In this document: in pieces, positions 1 to 12,007 of the stretch | How the letters are laid out: every line of letters starts with the position of its first letter | Numbering within the stretch: position 1 is the first letter of the stretch | Assembly: GCF_001908375.1 (NCBI RefSeq) | Contig: NZ_CP017244.1 | Coordinates: 930,001-994,000 of the forward strand | DNA: 64,000 nucleotides | Reading direction: 5' to 3' | From: Rhizobium etli 8C-3 | Lineage (GTDB): Bacteria; Pseudomonadota; Alphaproteobacteria; Rhizobiales; Rhizobiaceae | Made by a program: the position numbers and the translations under genes | Notes under the pieces: model-generated | Database searches by the model: none | Told to the model about the DNA's origin: nothing | Seen by the model: the letters and a program-made list of their open reading frames with translations, nothing else

Positions 1-285
1 AGTGATCTGGTCATAGGCAGGATACATGTAATCGGCAAATTGGATTTCGACGCACGGCTTTAGCCCGTAGGCCGCCATGCCGATCGCCGTTCCGACGATG
101 CCCGATTCACTGATCGGCGTATCGAAACAGCGGGTCTTGCCGTATTTTGCCTGAAGCCCTTGCGTGCAGCGGAAAACACCGCCGAAGTAACCGACGTCCT
201 CGCCGAACACCACGACGCTGTCGTCGCGGGCCATTGATACGTCCATGGCACTGCGCACGGCCTCGATCATCGTCATTCTGGCCAT
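1..285 (-). CDS. bkdA2: 2-oxoisovalerate dehydrogenase E1 beta subunit (partial)
   Basis: N-terminal 95 codons of the beta subunit of branched-chain 2-oxoacid dehydrogenase E1; the rest lies beyond the left edge. The translation starts MARMTMIEAVRSAMD and contains VFGEDVG, FDTPISESGIVG and GMAAYGLKPCVEIQFADYMYPA, all typical of E1 beta proteins of the thiamine-diphosphate family. The start at 285 is fixed by context: only one base separates it from the alpha-subunit stop codon, so the two are translationally coupled. With the alpha subunit it oxidatively decarboxylates the 2-oxoacids of valine, leucine and isoleucine. Confidence 0.93.
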   Translation of the reverse strand, partial: MARMTMIEAVRSAMDVSMARDDSVVVFGEDVGYFGGVFRCTQGLQAKYGKTRCFDTPISESGIVGTAIGMAAYGLKPCVEIQFADYMYPAYDQIT

Positions 286-286
286 C

Positions 287-1525
<1,239 letters not shown>

Positions 1526-1584
1526 TCATTCCTCCCTTTGCCGCCCGCTCCTCTCCTCCAGGAAGCGACGGCTCATCCTTGGTG

Positions 1585-2712
1585 TTACAGATTGCGCGCA
1601 ATCACCATGCGCTGCACATCGCTCGTTCCCTCATAAATCTGACAGATGCGGACATCCCGGTAGATCCGCTCGACCGGATAATCGGCCATATAGCCGTAGC
1701 CGCCATGAATCTGGATCGCGTCGGAACAGACCCGCTCTGCCATTTCGGAGGCAAAGAGCTTCGCCATCGACGCTTCCGAAAGACAGGGCAGGCCGCCTTC
1801 GCGCAATGCCGCTGCATGGAGGACGAGCTGGCGCGCGGCCTCGATCTGGGTCGCCATGTCGGCAAGGCGGAAGGCGACGGCCTGGTGCTCGATGATCGGT
1901 TTGCCAAAAGCGACACGCTCGCGCGCGTAGTCGCGCGCCGCCTCATAGGCCGCCCGTGCCATGCCAACCGCCTGCGCGGCAATGCCGATCCGCCCGCCTT
2001 CGAGGTTGGCAAGCGCAATGCGGTAACCTTCCCCCTCCGCACCGAGCCTTTGTTCGGCGGGGATGCGCATGCCGTTGAAGGCGATCTGGCAGGTATCGGT
2101 CGAATGGAGGCCAAGCTTTTCTTCGACACGGATGACTTCGTAACCGGGTGTATCGGTCGGCACGATGAAGGCGGTGATGCCCTTCTTTCCGGCATCAGGA
2201 TCGGTGACTGCGAAGACGATGATCACTTGGCCATTCTTGCCCGACGTGATGAACTGCTTGGCGCCGTCGAGCACATAATGATCGCCGTTGCGGCGCGCGC
2301 GGCTGCGCAGGTTTGAGGCATCCGAGCCTGCCTGGGCCTCGGTCAGTGCGAAACCTCCGATCCATTCGCCACTCGCAAGCCTCGGCAAGAAATGCTGCTT
2401 CTGTTCTTCATTGCCGAATTTCAGGATCGGCACGCAGGCGACCGAGCTATGGACGCTCATGATGGTCGAGCACGGCCCGTCGCCGGCGGCGATCTCTTCG
2501 AGCGCGGCAGCATAGGCAATAGTGCCGGTGTCGGAGCCTCCAAAGGCTTCCGGAACGAGCATGCCGAGCAGGCCGAGCTCGCCCATTTCCTTCAGTTCCT
2601 CGCGGGGGAAGGCGTGATTCCGGTCGCGGGCGGCTGCGCCAGGCGCCAGGCGCTCGCGGGCGAAATCGCGCGCGAGATCGCGAATTTGCTGCTGCAGGTC
2701 GGAAAGAATCAT
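1585..2712 (-). CDS. acyl-CoA dehydrogenase
   Basis: 375 aa FAD-dependent acyl-CoA dehydrogenase. It shows the family signatures [18 protein letters not shown] (FAD/substrate region), [20 protein letters not shown], and the C-terminal [10 protein letters not shown] carrying the catalytic-base glutamate. The start at 2712 (MILSDLQQQ) is preferred over an upstream in-frame Met because AGGGAGGAAG lies just before it and the length fits short-chain or branched-chain members. Placed between BCKDH E1 alpha and a thiolase, it most plausibly dehydrogenates 2-methylbutyryl-CoA, isobutyryl-CoA or isovaleryl-CoA. The exact substrate cannot be read from sequence alone. Confidence 0.92.
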   Translation of the reverse strand: MILSDLQQQIRDLARDFARERLAPGAAARDRNHAFPREELKEMGELGLLGMLVPEAFGGSDTGTIAYAAALEEIAAGDGPCSTIMSVHSSVACVPILKFGNEEQKQHFLPRLASGEWIGGFALTEAQAGSDASNLRSRARRNGDHYVLDGAKQFITSGKNGQVIIVFAVTDPDAGKKGITAFIVPTDTPGYEVIRVEEKLGLHSTDTCQIAFNGMRIPAEQRLGAEGEGYRIALANLEGGRIGIAAQAVGMARAAYEAARDYARERVAFGKPIIEHQAVAFRLADMATQIEAARQLVLHAAALREGGLPCLSEASMAKLFASEMAERVCSDAIQIHGGYGYMADYPVERIYRDVRICQIYEGTSDVQRMVIARNL

Positions 2713-2723
2713 CGCTTCCTCCC

Positions 2724-3911
2724 TTAGTGCCGTTCGAGGGCGACTGCAGTTGCCTCGCCGCCGCCGATGCAAAGTGCGGCCATGCCGCGCTTCAGGTCGT
2801 ATCGCTTAAGAGCCGCAAGCAGCGTGACAATGATGCGTGCTCCCGATGCACCGATCGGATGGCCGAGCGCACAGGCGCCACCATGCACGTTGACCTTGTC
2901 GTGCGGCAGATGGAGGTCGCGCATCGCAGCCATGGCGACGACGGCGAAAGCCTCATTGATTTCGAAAAGATCGACTGTATCAAACGACCAGCCGGCGCGA
3001 TCGGAAAGCTTCTCAAGAGCACCGACCGGCGCCGTTGCAAAGAGATTGGGGGCCTGCGAATGGGTAGCCTGGGCAGTGATCGTGGCAAGCGGCTGCAATC
3101 CGCGGCGTTCGGCCTCCGAGCGGCGCATGAGGACGAGGGCGGCCGCACCATCGGAAATCGAGCTTGAATTGGCAGCGGTCACCGTCCCGCCGTCGCGGAA
3201 GGCAGGCTTCAAGGCCGGAATCTTTTCAAGTTTTGCCTTGCCCGGCTGTTCGTCATGGGCAACCGTCAGTTCGCCTTTGCCGGTCTTGATGGTCACCGGT
3301 GTGATCTCTTCATCGAAATAGCCGGCCTCGATCGCCTTTTGCGCCCGCGTCAGCGAGGCGATCGCATAATTATCCTGTGCGGCGCGTGTGAATTGATAGG
3401 CCTCGGCGCAGTCTTCCGCGAAAGTGCCCATCAAACGTCCCTTGTCGTAAGCATCCTCAAGCCCGTCGAGGAACATATGATCGACAACGCGCCCGTGGCC
3501 GAGCCGGTAGCCGCTACGTGCCCGATCGAGGAGATAGGGCGCATTCGTCATGCTTTCCATGCCGCCGGCGACGGTGATCGAGGCATTTCCTGCGGCAATG
3601 AGGTCATGAGCAATCATCGTCGCTTTCATACCGGAGCCGCACATCTTGTTAACGGTGCTGGCGCCGGTCGAAAAGGCAAGGCCAGCGCCGATGGCCGCCT
3701 GCCTCGCCGGCGCCTGGCCCTGGCCGGCCGGCAGCACGCATCCGAACACCACTTCATCAACGGTCCCGGCCTCGACGCGGCTGCGTTCAAGTGCGGCCCG
3801 GATTGCGGCGGCTCCGAGCGCGGGCGCCGTAGCATCCTTGAGCTCGCCCTGAAATCCGCCGATCGGGGTGCGTGCCGAGCCGACAATCACGACAGGATCC
3901 TGCAATGGCAT
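2724..3911 (-). CDS. acetyl-CoA C-acyltransferase (thiolase)
   Basis: 395 aa thiolase. The nucleophile Cys91 is in MCGSGMKA, His351 in [13 protein letters not shown] and the second catalytic Cys381 in [15 protein letters not shown] is also conserved. This is the acetoacetyl-CoA thiolase (AtoB/PhaA) type. Given its neighbours it may cleave 2-methylacetoacetyl-CoA to acetyl-CoA and propionyl-CoA in isoleucine breakdown. The stop lies 11 bases before the acyl-CoA dehydrogenase start, supporting co-transcription. Confidence 0.94.
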   Translation of the reverse strand: MPLQDPVVIVGSARTPIGGFQGELKDATAPALGAAAIRAALERSRVEAGTVDEVVFGCVLPAGQGQAPARQAAIGAGLAFSTGASTVNKMCGSGMKATMIAHDLIAAGNASITVAGGMESMTNAPYLLDRARSGYRLGHGRVVDHMFLDGLEDAYDKGRLMGTFAEDCAEAYQFTRAAQDNYAIASLTRAQKAIEAGYFDEEITPVTIKTGKGELTVAHDEQPGKAKLEKIPALKPAFRDGGTVTAANSSSISDGAAALVLMRRSEAERRGLQPLATITAQATHSQAPNLFATAPVGALEKLSDRAGWSFDTVDLFEINEAFAVVAMAAMRDLHLPHDKVNVHGGACALGHPIGASGARIIVTLLAALKRYDLKRGMAALCIGGGEATAVALERH

Positions 3912-3931
3912 TTTCTCCTCCCTGACGGCGC

Positions 3932-4699
<768 letters not shown>

Positions 4700-4843
4700 G
4701 GCTCATCTCCCACAGCCAGTCCCTTCTCCCCTCATGGAGAGCCCAGCCAGAATAGCACGGACTTTATGTCGTCCCACTATTGCAAGCGATGACAGAGTTG
4801 TTTCATATTTCTGGACAATTTTACCATAGTGAGAGGTAAGGCG

Positions 4844-5857
4844 ATGCCTGAACTCGAAAGGCGCATGATTGCACCGGGATTCGTCCAAGAGGCACTCGAA
4901 AGCCTGCGCCGCATGGGAAAACCAACTGCCCCGCTCATTGCTGCGCTCGGACTGCCTCGAGGTGTCAACCAGCCGATATCGGCCGAGCGCTACGGTGCAT
5001 TGTGGCTTGCGATTGCCGCCGAGCTCAATGATGAGTTCTTCGGAATGGGCGGTAGGCCGATGCGCAGCGGAAGCTTCACCCTGCTCTGCCACTGCGTGCT
5101 GCATGCACGAAGCCTCGGCCAGGCGTTACGTCGGGCACTGCGCTTCCTCAATGTCGTCCTGGAGGATCCGCACGGCGAACTCGTCGCCCGCGACGGCCTG
5201 GCCGAGATCACGCTTGCAGACGCCGGCGGACCTCGCTCGGCTTTCGCCTATCGCACCTACTGGATCATTCTGCACGGCATCACGTGCTGGCTAGTGGGTC
5301 GCCGGATCCCCATCCGGCTCGTCGATTTCCGCTGTGATGAGCCGAAACAGGGAGCCGATTACCGGCTTTTCTTCGGTGCCCCCGTCGCATTCTCTCAACC
5401 CATCAGCCGGCTGGGGTTCGACAGCGCCATGCTGGACCTGCCGGTTTCGCGGACCGAGCAGGCACTGAAACAGTTCCTGCGTGGCGCACCGGCAAACATC
5501 CTCGTGCGCTATCGCTACGATGCCGGACTTGCTTCCAGTGTCCGGCGACGCCTGAGCAGCCTGCCACCGGCTGCCTGGTCGAATTTCGCCGATCTTGCAG
5601 CCGACATGCGCATGCCGGTATCCACCCTGCGTCATCGCCTGAGTGACGAAGGGCAGAACTATGCCGGCATCAAAGATGACATCCGCCGCGATATGGCCGT
5701 CGATATGCTGCTCAATAGTCCGAAGACGATCGGCGACATCGCAACACAACTCGGCTATTCGGAACCCAGCGCATTTTTCCGGGCCTTCCGCAAATGGATG
5801 TCGACGAGCCCGGATGCGTTCCGCCGGGAAAGCAGGAAAGTGGCGCCGACAATGTAG
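4844..5857 (+). CDS. AraC-family transcriptional regulator
   Basis: 337 aa. It has an N-terminal effector-binding domain of the kind paired with AraC helix-turn-helix domains (OruR/ArgR-like) and a C-terminal HTH. The end reads IGDIATQLGYSEPSAFFRAFRKWMST, the second HTH signature. ATG 4844 is chosen over GTG 4829 because GAGAGG lies seven bases before it. It is divergent from the branched-chain catabolic operon, so it probably activates that operon; this is inferred from position only. The 144-base intergenic region holds an imperfect inverted repeat, TGTCGTC near 4768 and GATGACA near 4790. Confidence 0.9.
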   Translation: MPELERRMIAPGFVQEALESLRRMGKPTAPLIAALGLPRGVNQPISAERYGALWLAIAAELNDEFFGMGGRPMRSGSFTLLCHCVLHARSLGQALRRALRFLNVVLEDPHGELVARDGLAEITLADAGGPRSAFAYRTYWIILHGITCWLVGRRIPIRLVDFRCDEPKQGADYRLFFGAPVAFSQPISRLGFDSAMLDLPVSRTEQALKQFLRGAPANILVRYRYDAGLASSVRRRLSSLPPAAWSNFADLAADMRMPVSTLRHRLSDEGQNYAGIKDDIRRDMAVDMLLNSPKTIGDIATQLGYSEPSAFFRAFRKWMSTSPDAFRRESRKVAPTM

Positions 5858-5878
5858 ACGACGGCGCCCGGCCCGCCA

Positions 5879-7141
5879 TCAGCGAACCAGGATCGCCCTG
5901 AAATCGTTGACATTGGTGCCTGTCGGGCCGGTCTCGAAGAGGTCGCCGATAGCCTGGAAGGCCGAATAGCTGTCATTGCCATCAAGAAGGCGGCGTGGAT
6001 CGAGACCGCTTTCGCGCAGGCGCCTGACGGAGGTGCCGTCGGCAAATGCGCCGGCGTTGTCTTCCGAGCCGTCGATGCCGTCGGTGTCTGCTGCCAGGAG
6101 ATGGATGTCGTATCCGTCGATTGCAAGTGCGGCGGAAAGCGCAAATTCGCCGTTGCGCCCGCCTTTGCCACCTCTGGCCCGCAGTGTCACGGTCGTCTCG
6201 CCGCCTGAAAGAATGACGGAAGGCTTTTCGAACGGTCGGTTGCGGCCAAGCACCTCACGGGCTATTGCCGCGTGCACCAGTGCAACGTCACGGGATTCGC
6301 CCTCGATCGAATCCGACAGGATTACCGGGGTGATGCCACTGGACTTTGCCAGTTGAGCGGCGGCCTCGAGCGACACACTGGCCGAAGCGATGATGTGATG
6401 TTCGTGTCCGGCAAAGATCGGATCGTCCGGAAAGGGCGCATCTGCGGCGGGGGAGGCCAGGTGATCGAGCGCTGCCTTCGGAAGCCGCAGGCCATATTGC
6501 CGGACGATTTCGATCGCGTCATGCCTCGTGGAGAAATCAGGAACGGTGGGTCCTGAGGCGACATGGGCGGGATTGTCGCCGGGAATATCCGAAACGATCA
6601 AGCTGACGAGGCGCGCTTTCGTGGCTGCCGCGAGCCGCCCTCCCTTGATGGTGGATAAGTGCTTGCGCACGACGTTCATCGCCGAGATCGGCGCGCCTGA
6701 CGCCAGCAGCATCTCGTTGAGCGCGATCTCATCTTCGAGCGACAGGCCTTCGGGCGGCGCCGGCAGAAGCGCCGAACCGCCGCCGCACATCAGCGCGATC
6801 ACCAGATCGTCCGCCGTCAGGTCCTTCAGTGCTTCGACCAATCGTTTCGATGCCGCAAGACCGGCGACATCCGGCACGGGATGGGCGGCTTCGATGATCT
6901 CGATCCTTCTGGTTTCGCAGCCATAGCCATAGCGCGTCACGACAACGCCATCGAGCGGGGTGTCCCAGACGCTTTCGAGCGCGCGAGCCATTTGTGCTGC
7001 TCCCTTGCCCGCGCCGATCACCACCGTTCGACCTTTTGGCTTCGCAGGCAGATGCGCCTTGATGCCCGACAAGGGATCGGCTGCACGGACAGCGGCGTGG
7101 AACAGCGATGTCAAAAAGGTGCGGGGGGATAAAACAGCCAC
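5879..7141 (-). CDS. glycerate 2-kinase (MOFRL family)
   Basis: 420 aa, matching the TtuD/GckA family of glycerate 2-kinases, formerly annotated hydroxypyruvate reductases. Visible landmarks are VIGAGKGAAQMA near the N-terminus, CGGGSALLPAPPEGLSLEDE, GRLAAATKARLVSLIVSDIPGDNP and the C-terminal MOFRL region SGGETTVTLRARGGKGGRNGE with LAADTDGIDG. It phosphorylates D-glycerate to 2-phosphoglycerate, feeding lower glycolysis from tartrate, glyoxylate or serine-cycle routes. It is convergent with the AraC gene and separated from the ugp operon by about 500 bases, so it is probably a single-gene unit. Confidence 0.9.
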   Translation of the reverse strand: MAVLSPRTFLTSLFHAAVRAADPLSGIKAHLPAKPKGRTVVIGAGKGAAQMARALESVWDTPLDGVVVTRYGYGCETRRIEIIEAAHPVPDVAGLAASKRLVEALKDLTADDLVIALMCGGGSALLPAPPEGLSLEDEIALNEMLLASGAPISAMNVVRKHLSTIKGGRLAAATKARLVSLIVSDIPGDNPAHVASGPTVPDFSTRHDAIEIVRQYGLRLPKAALDHLASPAADAPFPDDPIFAGHEHHIIASASVSLEAAAQLAKSSGITPVILSDSIEGESRDVALVHAAIAREVLGRNRPFEKPSVILSGGETTVTLRARGGKGGRNGEFALSAALAIDGYDIHLLAADTDGIDGSEDNAGAFADGTSVRRLRESGLDPRRLLDGNDSYSAFQAIGDLFETGPTGTNVNDFRAILVR

Positions 7142-7656
7142 AATTAAATCTTTCGAATCTGCATTGCAGGACGCGTCTACTCACCGGCATATCCTCAAGC
7201 TGCAACTTCCAAGAGTTTGGCCGCTTAGGCAAGGCAGGCTCGGCCGATTTTGTGTATTCGCGATAACGGATCGATCGCATGCTCCCCATTGTCCCCATCT
7301 TGGGAGGTCGCATGACCTCGCGAGCAACGCCGTTCGTGCCGGCTTTATCTTGCTGCCGGCAAAAGTATCCGAGACCGCGTGAAGGTTCCCCAAAGCAGCG
7401 CTGACACCTATGTCACTGAGCCGTTCAGTTCGATGGCTGATCGCACAGATCGAGGCTCGGCTAAGGCACTGTCGCACTCAAGGGCACTGATCTCATGCAG
7501 GCCGGTTTCATCAGGGCCGAGCAGGCGTTGTTTCAGGCGGTCGCTATTGCGACAAGCTGGAATCCAGGTCAACGGGAGCCGAGATGAATGCTGCGGCGCC
7601 AAGCCAAGGCAATGACGTTGTTTGCGACTGCAAGCGAGCTCCTGCAACCGGGCGCT
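7142..7656. other. intergenic region without a supported gene
   Basis: 515 bases between the glycerate kinase start and the ugpC stop. Short open frames exist on both strands (for example minus 7408-7647) but none shows family motifs, a ribosome binding site or the strong third-position GC of its neighbours. The part next to 7141 should hold the promoter of the kinase gene. I saw no clear terminator for the ugp operon. Confidence 0.5.
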
Positions 7657-8709
7657 CTACCAAGTCATGCGTCTGCCACCATCGTCGAAGAGGTGAAGGC
7701 TTTCGGCAGCCGCGCAGACCGACACGGCTTCGTCAATGGCGATCCGGGACCGGCCGGGAACCCGGAAGACGATCGGCTGACCGTTTGAAAGCCAAGCGTG
7801 GACATAGCTTTCGGCACCAACGAGTTCGACGGCGCCAACCCGCGCGTCAGCCCTGAAAGCATCCGCTCTGCCATCTTGCCAAATGTAAAGGTCCTCCGGT
7901 CGGACCCCAAGCGTGACGGCGCCGGCGGGCAGGGCGATACTGGGTGACAGCAAGAAGCCTCTGCTGTCACCCGACCGGTCCCAGAGGTTCATGGCGGGGG
8001 AGCCGATAAAGGTTGCAACGAAGGTCGTGGCCGGCTTCTCGTAAAGCTCGATTGGTGTACCGATCTGATCAATCTGGCCACCGTTCAACACCACAAGACG
8101 ATCGGCCAGCGTCATCGCCTCCATCTGGTCATGCGTCACGTAGACGCTTGTTGTCGCCAGCGAACGCTGCAGGCGCTTGATCTCGACGCGCATCTGGACG
8201 CGCAGTTTGGCATCGAGGTTCGACAGCGGTTCGTCAAACAGGAAGGCAGCCGGTTCTCGCACGATTGCGCGCCCCATCGCCACACGCTGACGCTGCCCGC
8301 CCGACAACTGCCTCGGTTTGCGCTCGAGAAACGCCTCGATCTCGAGCGCCCTTGCAGCCTTTTCGATGCGGCGCTCGATTTCGTCCTTCGGTGTCTTGCG
8401 GTTTTTCAGGCCGTAAGCAAGGTTCTGCCTGACCGTCATATGCGGGTAAAGTGCGTAGTTCTGGAAGACCATGGCGATGTCGCGCTCGGATGGCTCCAGC
8501 CGATTGACGACGCGATCGCCAATGGCAATTTGGCCCGATGTGATACCTTCGAGACCGGCGATCATGCGCAGCAACGTGGATTTGCCGCAGCCGGAGGGGC
8601 CGACGAGCACGACGAACTCGCCGTCTGCGATTTCCATCGAGACCCCCTTGATGGCTTCGATACCGCCGCCATAGGTCTTGCGAACATCCTTCAGATTGAT
8701 CTTGGCCAT
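7657..8709 (-). CDS. ugpC: sn-glycerol-3-phosphate ABC importer, ATPase UgpC
   Basis: 350 aa ATPase of the MalK/UgpC type. Walker [10 protein letters not shown] is at residues 37-45, the signature LSGGQ at 135-139, Walker B FLFDE at 156-160, and [15 protein letters not shown] is the switch-histidine region. It ends in a C-terminal regulatory OB-like domain (ITLGV-type motif seen as [12 protein letters not shown]). It energises uptake of sn-glycerol-3-phosphate and glycerophosphodiesters through UgpA/UgpE. Its start codon overlaps the ugpE stop by one base (TAATG). Confidence 0.93.
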   Translation of the reverse strand: MAKINLKDVRKTYGGGIEAIKGVSMEIADGEFVVLVGPSGCGKSTLLRMIAGLEGITSGQIAIGDRVVNRLEPSERDIAMVFQNYALYPHMTVRQNLAYGLKNRKTPKDEIERRIEKAARALEIEAFLERKPRQLSGGQRQRVAMGRAIVREPAAFLFDEPLSNLDAKLRVQMRVEIKRLQRSLATTSVYVTHDQMEAMTLADRLVVLNGGQIDQIGTPIELYEKPATTFVATFIGSPAMNLWDRSGDSRGFLLSPSIALPAGAVTLGVRPEDLYIWQDGRADAFRADARVGAVELVGAESYVHAWLSNGQPIVFRVPGRSRIAIDEAVSVCAAAESLHLFDDGGRRMTW

Positions 8710-9557
8710 TACTTCTCCGTTTCCACAAGACCTTTTACGAACCAGCGCTGCATGAGCACGACGACGAGAATGGGCGGAATGATTGCAAGGATCGCCGTCA
8801 CCATCACGTAGTTCCAGGGGGTTGCCGCATCGGCGAAATCCATCATCTTTCGAAGAGCGATGATGATGGTATTCATCTTCGCGTCATTGGTGACAAGCAA
8901 GGGCCAGAGATATTGGGTCCAGCCATAGATGAAGAGGATCACGAAGAGCGCTGCGATATTCGTTTTCGACAAAGGTAGCAGTATATCGCGCATGAAGAGG
9001 AACGGGCCGGCGCTGTCGATGCGCGCCGCCTCCAGTAATTCTCCCGGGATTGTCAGGAAGAACTGACGGAACAGAAATGTCGCCGTGGCAGATGCCATCA
9101 GCGGCAGTGTCAATCCTGCGTAGGTGTCGATCATGCCCAGGTCGACGATCACCTTATAGGTTGGAAGGATACGGACCTCGACTGGCAACATCAAGGTGAT
9201 GAAGATCATCCAGAAGAAGGCCATGCGAAATGGAAAACGGAAGAAAACGATCGCGAAAGCCGAGAGAAAGGAGATCAGGATTTTTCCGACCGCTATCAGG
9301 ACCGCGACGACAAATGTGTTGAACAGCAGGCGTTCGAGGCTCACTCCGACGACCTGCTCAACACCGCCTGAAAGTGCTGAGGTGTAGTTGTCCATGAAAT
9401 GATCGCCGGGCAACAGCGAGATGGGCGGCCTGATGATTTCCGCCGACGTCATGGTCGAGGCGACGAACGTGTAATAGATCGGGAATGCGACGATGATGAT
9501 GCCGATAATCAGCATCAGGTGGCCGATAAGATTGGCGAGAGGGCGCTTTTCAATCAT
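8709..9557 (-). CDS. ugpE: sn-glycerol-3-phosphate ABC importer, permease UgpE
   Basis: 282 aa inner-membrane permease with six predicted transmembrane stretches. It carries the cytoplasmic EAA loop [25 protein letters not shown]. Strong similarity to UgpE is visible in the [10 protein letters not shown] start region and the [24 protein letters not shown] segment, which is characteristic of UgpE. It starts nine bases after the ugpA stop and overlaps ugpC, consistent with tight translational coupling. Confidence 0.93.
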   Translation of the reverse strand: MIEKRPLANLIGHLMLIIGIIIVAFPIYYTFVASTMTSAEIIRPPISLLPGDHFMDNYTSALSGGVEQVVGVSLERLLFNTFVVAVLIAVGKILISFLSAFAIVFFRFPFRMAFFWMIFITLMLPVEVRILPTYKVIVDLGMIDTYAGLTLPLMASATATFLFRQFFLTIPGELLEAARIDSAGPFLFMRDILLPLSKTNIAALFVILFIYGWTQYLWPLLVTNDAKMNTIIIALRKMMDFADAATPWNYVMVTAILAIIPPILVVVLMQRWFVKGLVETEK

Positions 9558-9566
9558 CGCCGCATC

Positions 9567-10448
9567 TCACGCATAGTGCACGCGCTTCTCGACGAAGCGG
9601 AACTGAAAAGCGGTCAGGGCAATGACGATGATCATCAAGATGACGGATTGGGCCGCCGACGAGCCGAGATTGAGGTTCACGAAACCGTCATTATAGACCT
9701 TGTAGACGAGCGTTTCTGTGGCCTTGGCGGGACCACCGCCGGTGACTGCATGGATGATGCCGAACGTATCGAAGAAGGCGTAGACGGTGTTGACGACGAG
9801 CAGGAAGAAAGTCGTCGGTGCCAAAAGCGGGAAAACGATCGTCCAGAAGCGCCGGTTGCCGCGCGCTCCGTCAATTGCCGCAGCCTCGATCAGCGATTTC
9901 GGAATGGCTTGCAGGCCGGCGACGAAGAACAGGAAGTTGTAGCTGATCTGCTTCCACGCAGCCGCCATGACAACAAGCATCATTGCTTGATTGCCGTTGA
10001 GCAGCGGATCCCACATGAAGCCGTTGCGCCGCAGAAGATAGGCAAACGTGCCCATTGCCGGATTGAACATGAAGAGCCAGAGCATGCCGGCCACGGCGGG
10101 TGCCACTGCATAGGGCCAAATCAGCAGCGTGCGGTAAAAGGTCTTTCCACGCACGACTTTATCGGCGGCCGTTGCGAGCGCCAAAGCCATGACCATCGAC
10201 AGCAGTGCCGTCAGTACGCTGAAGAGGATCGTGACCTGCAGAGAATGCAGGTAGTTGGGATCTGCAAAGACGTCGCGGAAATTTGCAAGGCCGACGAAAC
10301 CGCTCTTCAAGCCAAAGGGATCCTCGCGCTGTATCGACTGGTAGAGCGCCTGGCTTGCCGGCCAGAAGAAGAAAACAACGGTCAGAATAATTTGCGGTGC
10401 AAGCAGGAAATAGGGAAGAATCTTGTTTGGAAAAACAACGCGCTGCAC
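9567..10448 (-). CDS. ugpA: sn-glycerol-3-phosphate ABC importer, permease UgpA
   Basis: 293 aa permease of the MalF/UgpA family, with six transmembrane stretches and the EAA motif [30 protein letters not shown] place the start at GTG 10448 because AAGGAG lies six bases upstream. This also gives the normal UgpA length and the N-terminus [19 protein letters not shown]. Longer in-frame starts would prepend a non-conserved basic extension that overlaps the stem-loop between ugpB and ugpA. Confidence 0.92.
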   Translation of the reverse strand: MQRVVFPNKILPYFLLAPQIILTVVFFFWPASQALYQSIQREDPFGLKSGFVGLANFRDVFADPNYLHSLQVTILFSVLTALLSMVMALALATAADKVVRGKTFYRTLLIWPYAVAPAVAGMLWLFMFNPAMGTFAYLLRRNGFMWDPLLNGNQAMMLVVMAAAWKQISYNFLFFVAGLQAIPKSLIEAAAIDGARGNRRFWTIVFPLLAPTTFFLLVVNTVYAFFDTFGIIHAVTGGGPAKATETLVYKVYNDGFVNLNLGSSAAQSVILMIIVIALTAFQFRFVEKRVHYA

Positions 10449-10472
10449 GGAGAACTCCTTGGCGTGAAGGAA

Positions 10473-10497
10473 CGCCCGCAGCCTCGGGCCGCGGGCG
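10473..10497 (-). promoter_or_regulatory. stem-loop between ugpB and ugpA
   Basis: On the minus strand CGCCCGC pairs with GCGGGCG around an inner GCC/GGC stem and a three-base loop. The G.T position forms a wobble only in minus-strand RNA (A.C on plus), so the structure suits the ugp transcript. No T-run follows, so it is not a classical terminator. Stem-loops after binding-protein genes in other ABC operons stabilise the upstream mRNA and lower permease expression; that role is inferred here. Confidence 0.6.
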
Positions 10498-10512
10498 CGA
10501 AACACTGGACCA

Positions 10513-11823
10513 CTACTGGCTAACGGCCTGCTTGATGGCAGCGTTGCCGCGTTCGACAGCCTTGTCGAGTGCCGCCTTTGCATCCTGTTTTCCAGCAAGC
10601 ATGGCCTCGAATTCCTCATTCATGATGTCACGGACCTGCGGCAAATTCGGGAGGCGCACCCCCTTGGAATTTTCGGTCGGTGTCTTTCCCATCATCTGCA
10701 GGATTGGCGTTTGCCGCCCCGGGTTCTTGTCGTAGAAATCCGACTTCTTCGTTTCCTCGTAAGCGGCCATCGTGACCGGCATGTAGCCGGAAACCTGATG
10801 CAGCCGCGCCTGGACTTTTGTCTGCGACAGGAAGTGGAAGAACTCGGCAATACCCTTGTATTCAGCGTCGCTCTTACCGGCAAAGACCCAGAGACTGGCC
10901 CCGCCGGGAATCGTGTTCTGTGGCCGACCTTCGCCTTCATAATACGGCAATTGACCGATGCCGTAGTTCATGCCGGATTTGACGATATCGCCGAGACCGC
11001 CTGACGATTCAGTCATGATGCCGCATTCACCGGAGGTGAAGAGCTGTTTGGCTTCGGAGGTGCGCCCGCCGTAGCGGAACGTGCCATCCTTGGCGAGGTC
11101 GGCGATCGCCTGAAAATGCTGGACGAAAAGCGGGCTGTTGAAGGCGAGCGTCACGTCGGTCCCGCCAAGGCCGTTTTCATTTGATCCGTAGGATACGTTG
11201 TTCCAGGCTGCGAAGTTCTCAGTCTGGATCCATGTGAGCCAGGTGGATGTCAAGCCGCAGGGGGATGCGCCGCTCGCCTTGATCTTTTTGGCGGCCTCAA
11301 ACACGTCCGGCCACGTCTTCGGCGGAGTTTCTGGATCCAGGCCGGCTTTCTTGAAGGTATCCTTGTTGTAGTAGAGGATCGGCGAGGAAGAATTGTAGGG
11401 AAAGGACAACATCGTGCCATCGGGCTTCGAATAATAGGCGACGATACCTGGAAGATATTCCGACTTGTCGAAGCTGTAGCCGCCCTTTTCGAGCACCTGG
11501 GCGGCGGGCATGATCGCGCCTTCGGCCCCCATCATAACGCCGCTACCAGCATCGAACACCTGAAGAATTGCGGGCGCCTGCTTGGCGCGGAACGCGGCGA
11601 TGCCGGCATTTAGGGTCTCGGGATAGCTGCCCTTGAAGACTGGAACGATCTTATAGTCCGCCTGGCTTGCGTTGAATTCCTTTGAAATCTGTTCGACGAC
11701 CTCATTGTTTGCGCCAGACATGGCGTGCCACCACTGCAGCTCAGTGAGTGCAAACGCTTGCGATGCTGCGCCAAGCGAAACGGCGATCGCCGCTGTCGAT
11801 AAGAGACCTGTACGAATGGACAT
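10513..11823 (-). CDS. ugpB: sn-glycerol-3-phosphate-binding periplasmic protein UgpB
   Basis: 436 aa with a Sec signal peptide ([20 protein letters not shown], cleavage near AFA-LTE). The mature part carries UgpB hallmarks: [43 protein letters not shown], and [16 protein letters not shown] 11823 is chosen because GGGAGGA precedes it and it opens the signal peptide. It is the first gene of ugpBAEC and captures glycerol-3-phosphate in the periplasm. In other bacteria ugp is PhoB-controlled; I could not see a convincing Pho box upstream. Confidence 0.94.
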   Translation of the reverse strand: MSIRTGLLSTAAIAVSLGAASQAFALTELQWWHAMSGANNEVVEQISKEFNASQADYKIVPVFKGSYPETLNAGIAAFRAKQAPAILQVFDAGSGVMMGAEGAIMPAAQVLEKGGYSFDKSEYLPGIVAYYSKPDGTMLSFPYNSSSPILYYNKDTFKKAGLDPETPPKTWPDVFEAAKKIKASGASPCGLTSTWLTWIQTENFAAWNNVSYGSNENGLGGTDVTLAFNSPLFVQHFQAIADLAKDGTFRYGGRTSEAKQLFTSGECGIMTESSGGLGDIVKSGMNYGIGQLPYYEGEGRPQNTIPGGASLWVFAGKSDAEYKGIAEFFHFLSQTKVQARLHQVSGYMPVTMAAYEETKKSDFYDKNPGRQTPILQMMGKTPTENSKGVRLPNLPQVRDIMNEEFEAMLAGKQDAKAALDKAVERGNAAIKQAVSQ

Positions 11824-11872
11824 TAGTTCCTCCCTGTTTGTTGGGTGGAGCCGGCAAGCCGGCATCCAAATA

Positions 11873-11906
11873 TTCCACGGACGATCCTCCTCGACCTCCC
11901 GTGGAA
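11873..11906. promoter_or_regulatory. inverted repeat upstream of ugpB
   Basis: TTCCACGG (11873-11880) and CCGTGGAA (11899-11906) form perfect 8-base arms around an 18-base spacer, about 50 bases before the ugpB start. It could be an operator or part of an mRNA leader. No neighbouring regulator can be assigned to it from sequence alone. Confidence 0.4.
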
Positions 11907-12007
11907 ATCCTGTTCAACGGCAATCCTGAAAGACGAAATGCCGGTGTTGCTGGAAGCGCGTTCGGCGCAACTTAGCGCAGCCCCTTGCTCTGTCCAGCAT
12001 GTGCCTT

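Noticed and set aside
9399..10523. 374-codon plus-strand open frame antisense to ugpA and part of ugpE
   Set aside because: Composition is rich in Glu, Asp, Arg and His as in reverse-strand shadows of membrane proteins; the true ugp genes are unambiguous.
11824..12007. Pho box upstream of ugpB
   Set aside because: No pair of CTGTCAT-like repeats with the required spacing was found, although ugp is PhoB-controlled in other bacteria.
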